DNA from: VBCK01 sp035511515
GTDB taxonomy: Bacteria; Pseudomonadota; Gammaproteobacteria; Burkholderiales; Burkholderiaceae_F
Length of the DNA: 31,563 nucleotides
NCBI GenBank assembly: GCA_035511515.1
Contig: DATKFG010000061.1
Location: 1-31,563, forward strand
Direction: 5' to 3'
Part shown: positions 29,415-31,563 of the stretch, one piece after another
Layout of the letters: each line of letters opens with the position of its first letter
Numbering within the stretch: position 1 is the first letter of the stretch
Translations under genes and position numbers: made by a program
The notes under the pieces: generated by a model
The model's input: only the letters and a program-made list of their open reading frames with translations
The model's database searches: none
What the model was told of the DNA's origin: nothing

Positions 29415-31563
29415 ATGACAGCGATCCCCGCCTCGGCATCACGGCCACACCCACGCTGGTCGGCCAGGCGACGGCTGGCCTGGTGGCTTCAGCCCCAGGT
29501 TTCCAGCGGCGCGCGCGATCGGCGCGACGTCGGGATTTTGCTGATCGCCGTGCTCATCGCGGTGGCCCCTCATTTCCTGCACCTTCCGTGGTGGTCGATT
29601 GCGCTGATCTGCCTGCTGTGGTTCTGGCGCGCCTGGTTGACGATCGCGCGGCGACCCCCACCCGGACGGATCGCGATGATTCCCCTGCTGGGGACCGCCA
29701 CGGTGCTGGTGTGGCTGCAGCACGGTTCGATCGTCGGGCACGAGGCCGGGGTCAATCTTCTTGTGTTGCTGATTGCGCTGAAACTGCTGGAGCTGCGCGG
29801 CCGGCGCGACATGAACCTGATCGTGTTCCTGACGTTTTTCGTGCAGATCACGCTGTTCCTGTATCAGCAGGGCCTGCTGGTGGCGCTGCTGTCGATCTGC
29901 ACGACGCTGCTGCTGTTTTTCATCCTGCTGAGCATCAACCTGGCCGACACCGACTTGACGGCCCGGCGCAAGTCGGCGCTCGTGCTGGGCATGTTCGCCA
30001 AGTCGCTGCCGCTGACCATCGCGCTGTTCCTGCTGTTTCCCAGGCTGCAGGTGCCGCTGTTCGCGTTCTCCCGCGCCGATCTGTCCTCCACCACCGGATT
30101 GTCCGATTCGATGTCGCCCGGAGCGATCAACCGGCTGATCGAGTCGGACGCGGTGGCCTTGCGCGCGAAGTTCGAGGGACCGCTGCCGAGCCCCGACCGG
30201 CTGTACTGGCGAGGCCCGGTGTTCGGCCATTTCGACGGGCGGACCTGGACAGGCCAGAACCATCTGTCCCTGCCCAGCATCGACCGGACTCTGGTGCGAG
30301 TGGATCGGTCGAGCGCGATCGAGTACACGGTCACGATGGAGCCGACCAACCGGAACTGGGTGCTGGCGCTGGAGCTGCCGGCCGTGGTCCAGACCAGCGA
30401 CTTCCGATCCTTTCTCTCCATCGATCTTCAGCAGATATCGTCGGACAACAGTTTCAGGGATCGCGTGCGCTACCGGGTGCTCAGCTACCCCGTCTTTCAG
30501 GTCGGCCCGTTCGAGTCGGACCCCGCCGAGCTGAGGCAGTGGCTGCAGCTGCCGGAGCGGTACAACCCCAGGACACTCCAATTCGCCGCGGACCTGCGCA
30601 ACCAGATCGTCGATCCGTCCGCACCCGATCCGCACGCGCGCGATCCGGCGCTGATCGATGCCGTGCTGAATCACTTCCGGCGCGGCGGATACCACTACAC
30701 GCTGCGGCCGCCGGCGCTCGGGCGCGATTCGATCGACGAGTTCCTGTTCGAGACCCGCTTGGGCTTTTGCGAACACTACGCGGCCGCGTTCGTGGTGCTG
30801 ATGAGAGCGGTCCACATTCCGGCCCGTGTCGTGACCGGCTACCAGGGCGGCGAGATCAACCCGGTCGATGGCAATCTGACGGTGCGCCAATCCGACGCGC
30901 ACGCGTGGGCCGAAGTCTGGCTGCCGGGCCGCGGCTGGAAGCGGGTCGATCCGACGGCGGTGGTTTCGCCGGTCCGGATCGAACAGGGCGAAGCCGAGCT
31001 GGCGAGCCAGTACGGACTTTCGCGCTACCGCGGCGCCGGGGGCCTGCTGGGATGGGTCGGAACCTTTCGGATGAACTGGGAGGCGGTCGAGAACCTCTGG
31101 AACCAGGCGGTGCTGAACTACACGGCCGATCGGCAGCGATCGCTGATTGCGCACCTGGGCGTGGTGCCGTCCTGGCGCAACCTGTCGATCGCCTTCGCGC
31201 TGACCATCACCGTGCTGCTGGCGGCGCTGGCGGTGGTGTCGCTGCGCCATCGCGAGGTGCGCGACCCATTGTCCCAGCTGGTGGCCCAGCTGCGGATGCG
31301 CCTGGAACTGGCGGGACTGGGCGCTCCGGCCAGCGAGGGCCTGTCGGATCTGAAGCGACGGCTCGCCCCCAGGTTGCGGCCGACCCAGGTCGAAGAGGCC
31401 TGCGCCTTGCTGCAGGCGCTGGAAGACGCGCGATACCGGCGCGCCAGCGCCTCACTGAGGCCCTCCGAGCTGCGCGGCTTGCGCGCCCGGGTCCGGCGTT
31501 TTCGGCCGCTGGTCGACCCTCACCCCCTCCCCTCTCCCGCTGCGCGGGCGAGGGGCGATCGAT
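29415..31563 (+). CDS. tgpA: TgpA-like transglutaminase (DUF3488), runs off the window
   Basis: Inner-membrane protein with N-terminal membrane helices (residues about 37-180; for example VGILLIAVLIAVAP and LLVALLSICTTLLLFFILL), a periplasmic region, and a transglutaminase core with the triad Cys452 (GFCEHYA), His496 (DAHAWAEVW) and Asp512 (VDPTAVV). Another membrane helix follows (IAFALTITVLLAALAVVSL, about residue 595) and then a cytoplasmic C-terminal domain. This is the P. aeruginosa TgpA layout, and the gene follows moxR and DUF58 as there. At least 716 codons are visible without a stop; the last 14-15 are encoded by repeat copy 7, so the true end and C-terminal sequence are outside the window. 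Confidence 0.92.
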   Translation, partial: MTAIPASASRPHPRWSARRRLAWWLQPQVSSGARDRRDVGILLIAVLIAVAPHFLHLPWWSIALICLLWFWRAWLTIARRPPPGRIAMIPLLGTATVLVWLQHGSIVGHEAGVNLLVLLIALKLLELRGRRDMNLIVFLTFFVQITLFLYQQGLLVALLSICTTLLLFFILLSINLADTDLTARRKSALVLGMFAKSLPLTIALFLLFPRLQVPLFAFSRADLSSTTGLSDSMSPGAINRLIESDAVALRAKFEGPLPSPDRLYWRGPVFGHFDGRTWTGQNHLSLPSIDRTLVRVDRSSAIEYTVTMEPTNRNWVLALELPAVVQTSDFRSFLSIDLQQISSDNSFRDRVRYRVLSYPVFQVGPFESDPAELRQWLQLPERYNPRTLQFAADLRNQIVDPSAPDPHARDPALIDAVLNHFRRGGYHYTLRPPALGRDSIDEFLFETRLGFCEHYAAAFVVLMRAVHIPARVVTGYQGGEINPVDGNLTVRQSDAHAWAEVWLPGRGWKRVDPTAVVSPVRIEQGEAELASQYGLSRYRGAGGLLGWVGTFRMNWEAVENLWNQAVLNYTADRQRSLIAHLGVVPSWRNLSIAFALTITVLLAALAVVSLRHREVRDPLSQLVAQLRMRLELAGLGAPASEGLSDLKRRLAPRLRPTQVEEACALLQALEDARYRRASASLRPSELRGLRARVRRFRPLVDPHPLPSPAARARGDR
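31517..31559 (+). repeat. REP-like repeat, short form, copy 7, at the window end
   Basis: Short-form copy, direct orientation: CCCTCACCCCC followed by the CCCCTCTCCCGC core hairpin and GCGAGGGGCGAT. Unlike the others it lies inside the open frame of tgpA and is read as PHPLPSPAARARGD, the same frame as in the bridging frame at 28332. Confidence 0.8.

Noticed and set aside
29439..31250. A 603-codon minus-strand frame opposite tgpA
   Set aside because: The opposite strand encodes membrane helices and a complete transglutaminase triad; the antisense frame is Gln/Arg/His-rich low complexity.
17513..31559. Possible CRISPR array, because a GC-rich palindromic repeat recurs
   Set aside because: Copies are kilobases apart, vary in orientation and module content, and no cas genes are present; they are interspersed REP-like repeats.

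Overview
This window is a dense, high-GC, single-chromosome type segment with bacterial gene packing and no rRNA, tRNA, phage or IS genes that I can see. The gene order rpsP-rimM-trmD-rplS followed by a NUDIX CoA pyrophosphatase and a CobD/CbiB-family protein, close to orn and an M48 peptidase, together with the rubrerythrin / Fe-S / DUF3501 triad, points to a betaproteobacterium, most likely Burkholderiales or a near relative. This placement is inferred from gene content and order only.

Region 1 (110-6295) is housekeeping. orn (minus) is divergent from an M48 peptidase and a small zinc-ribbon DUF2007 protein (plus). These converge, with no gap, on the minus-strand operon rpsP-rimM-trmD-rplS-NUDIX-CobD/CbiB, which has a good sigma70 promoter at 6267-6295. 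RimM appears to start at CTG, set by a perfect Shine-Dalgarno sequence inside the end of rpsP.

Region 2 (6353-11197) holds stand-alone accessory genes on the plus strand: a PA0069-type, spore-photoproduct-lyase-like radical SAM gene preceded by a near-consensus LexA box, a VapBC toxin-antitoxin pair with its own dyad operator, an M14 metallopeptidase and a secreted SGNH hydrolase.

Region 3 (11252-19290) is redox metabolism on the minus strand. It contains the rubrerythrin / GlpC-like Fe-S protein / DUF3501 operon, an etfB-etfA-acyl-CoA dehydrogenase operon (fatty-acyl-CoA oxidation with its electron carrier) and a PYROXD2/CrtI-like flavoprotein.

Region 4 (19448-25480), plus strand, is the most unusual. 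A response regulator has lost both its phospho-acceptor Asp and its GGDEF motif, and it overlaps prpE. Next comes an Lrp/AsnC regulator flanked by two perfect dyads that share a GTTGAC half-site. Then comes a 734-residue fusion of ornithine aminotransferase with a guanidino-group hydrolase (CtlX/DDAH/arginine-dihydrolase superfamily). The fusion could take citrulline or arginine to ornithine and on to glutamate semialdehyde in one polypeptide, probably under control of the Lrp-type neighbour.

Region 5 (25616-31563): an enoyl-CoA hydratase-like protein and a histone-deacetylase-family amidohydrolase (minus) are divergent from a moxR-DUF58-tgpA operon (plus) that runs off the window.

From 17.5 kb to the end, seven copies of a REP-like mosaic palindromic repeat sit in gene junctions. 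One splits the moxR/DUF58 junction but leaves a 26-codon frame that could keep the two genes translationally coupled. Another is read in frame at the 3' end of tgpA.
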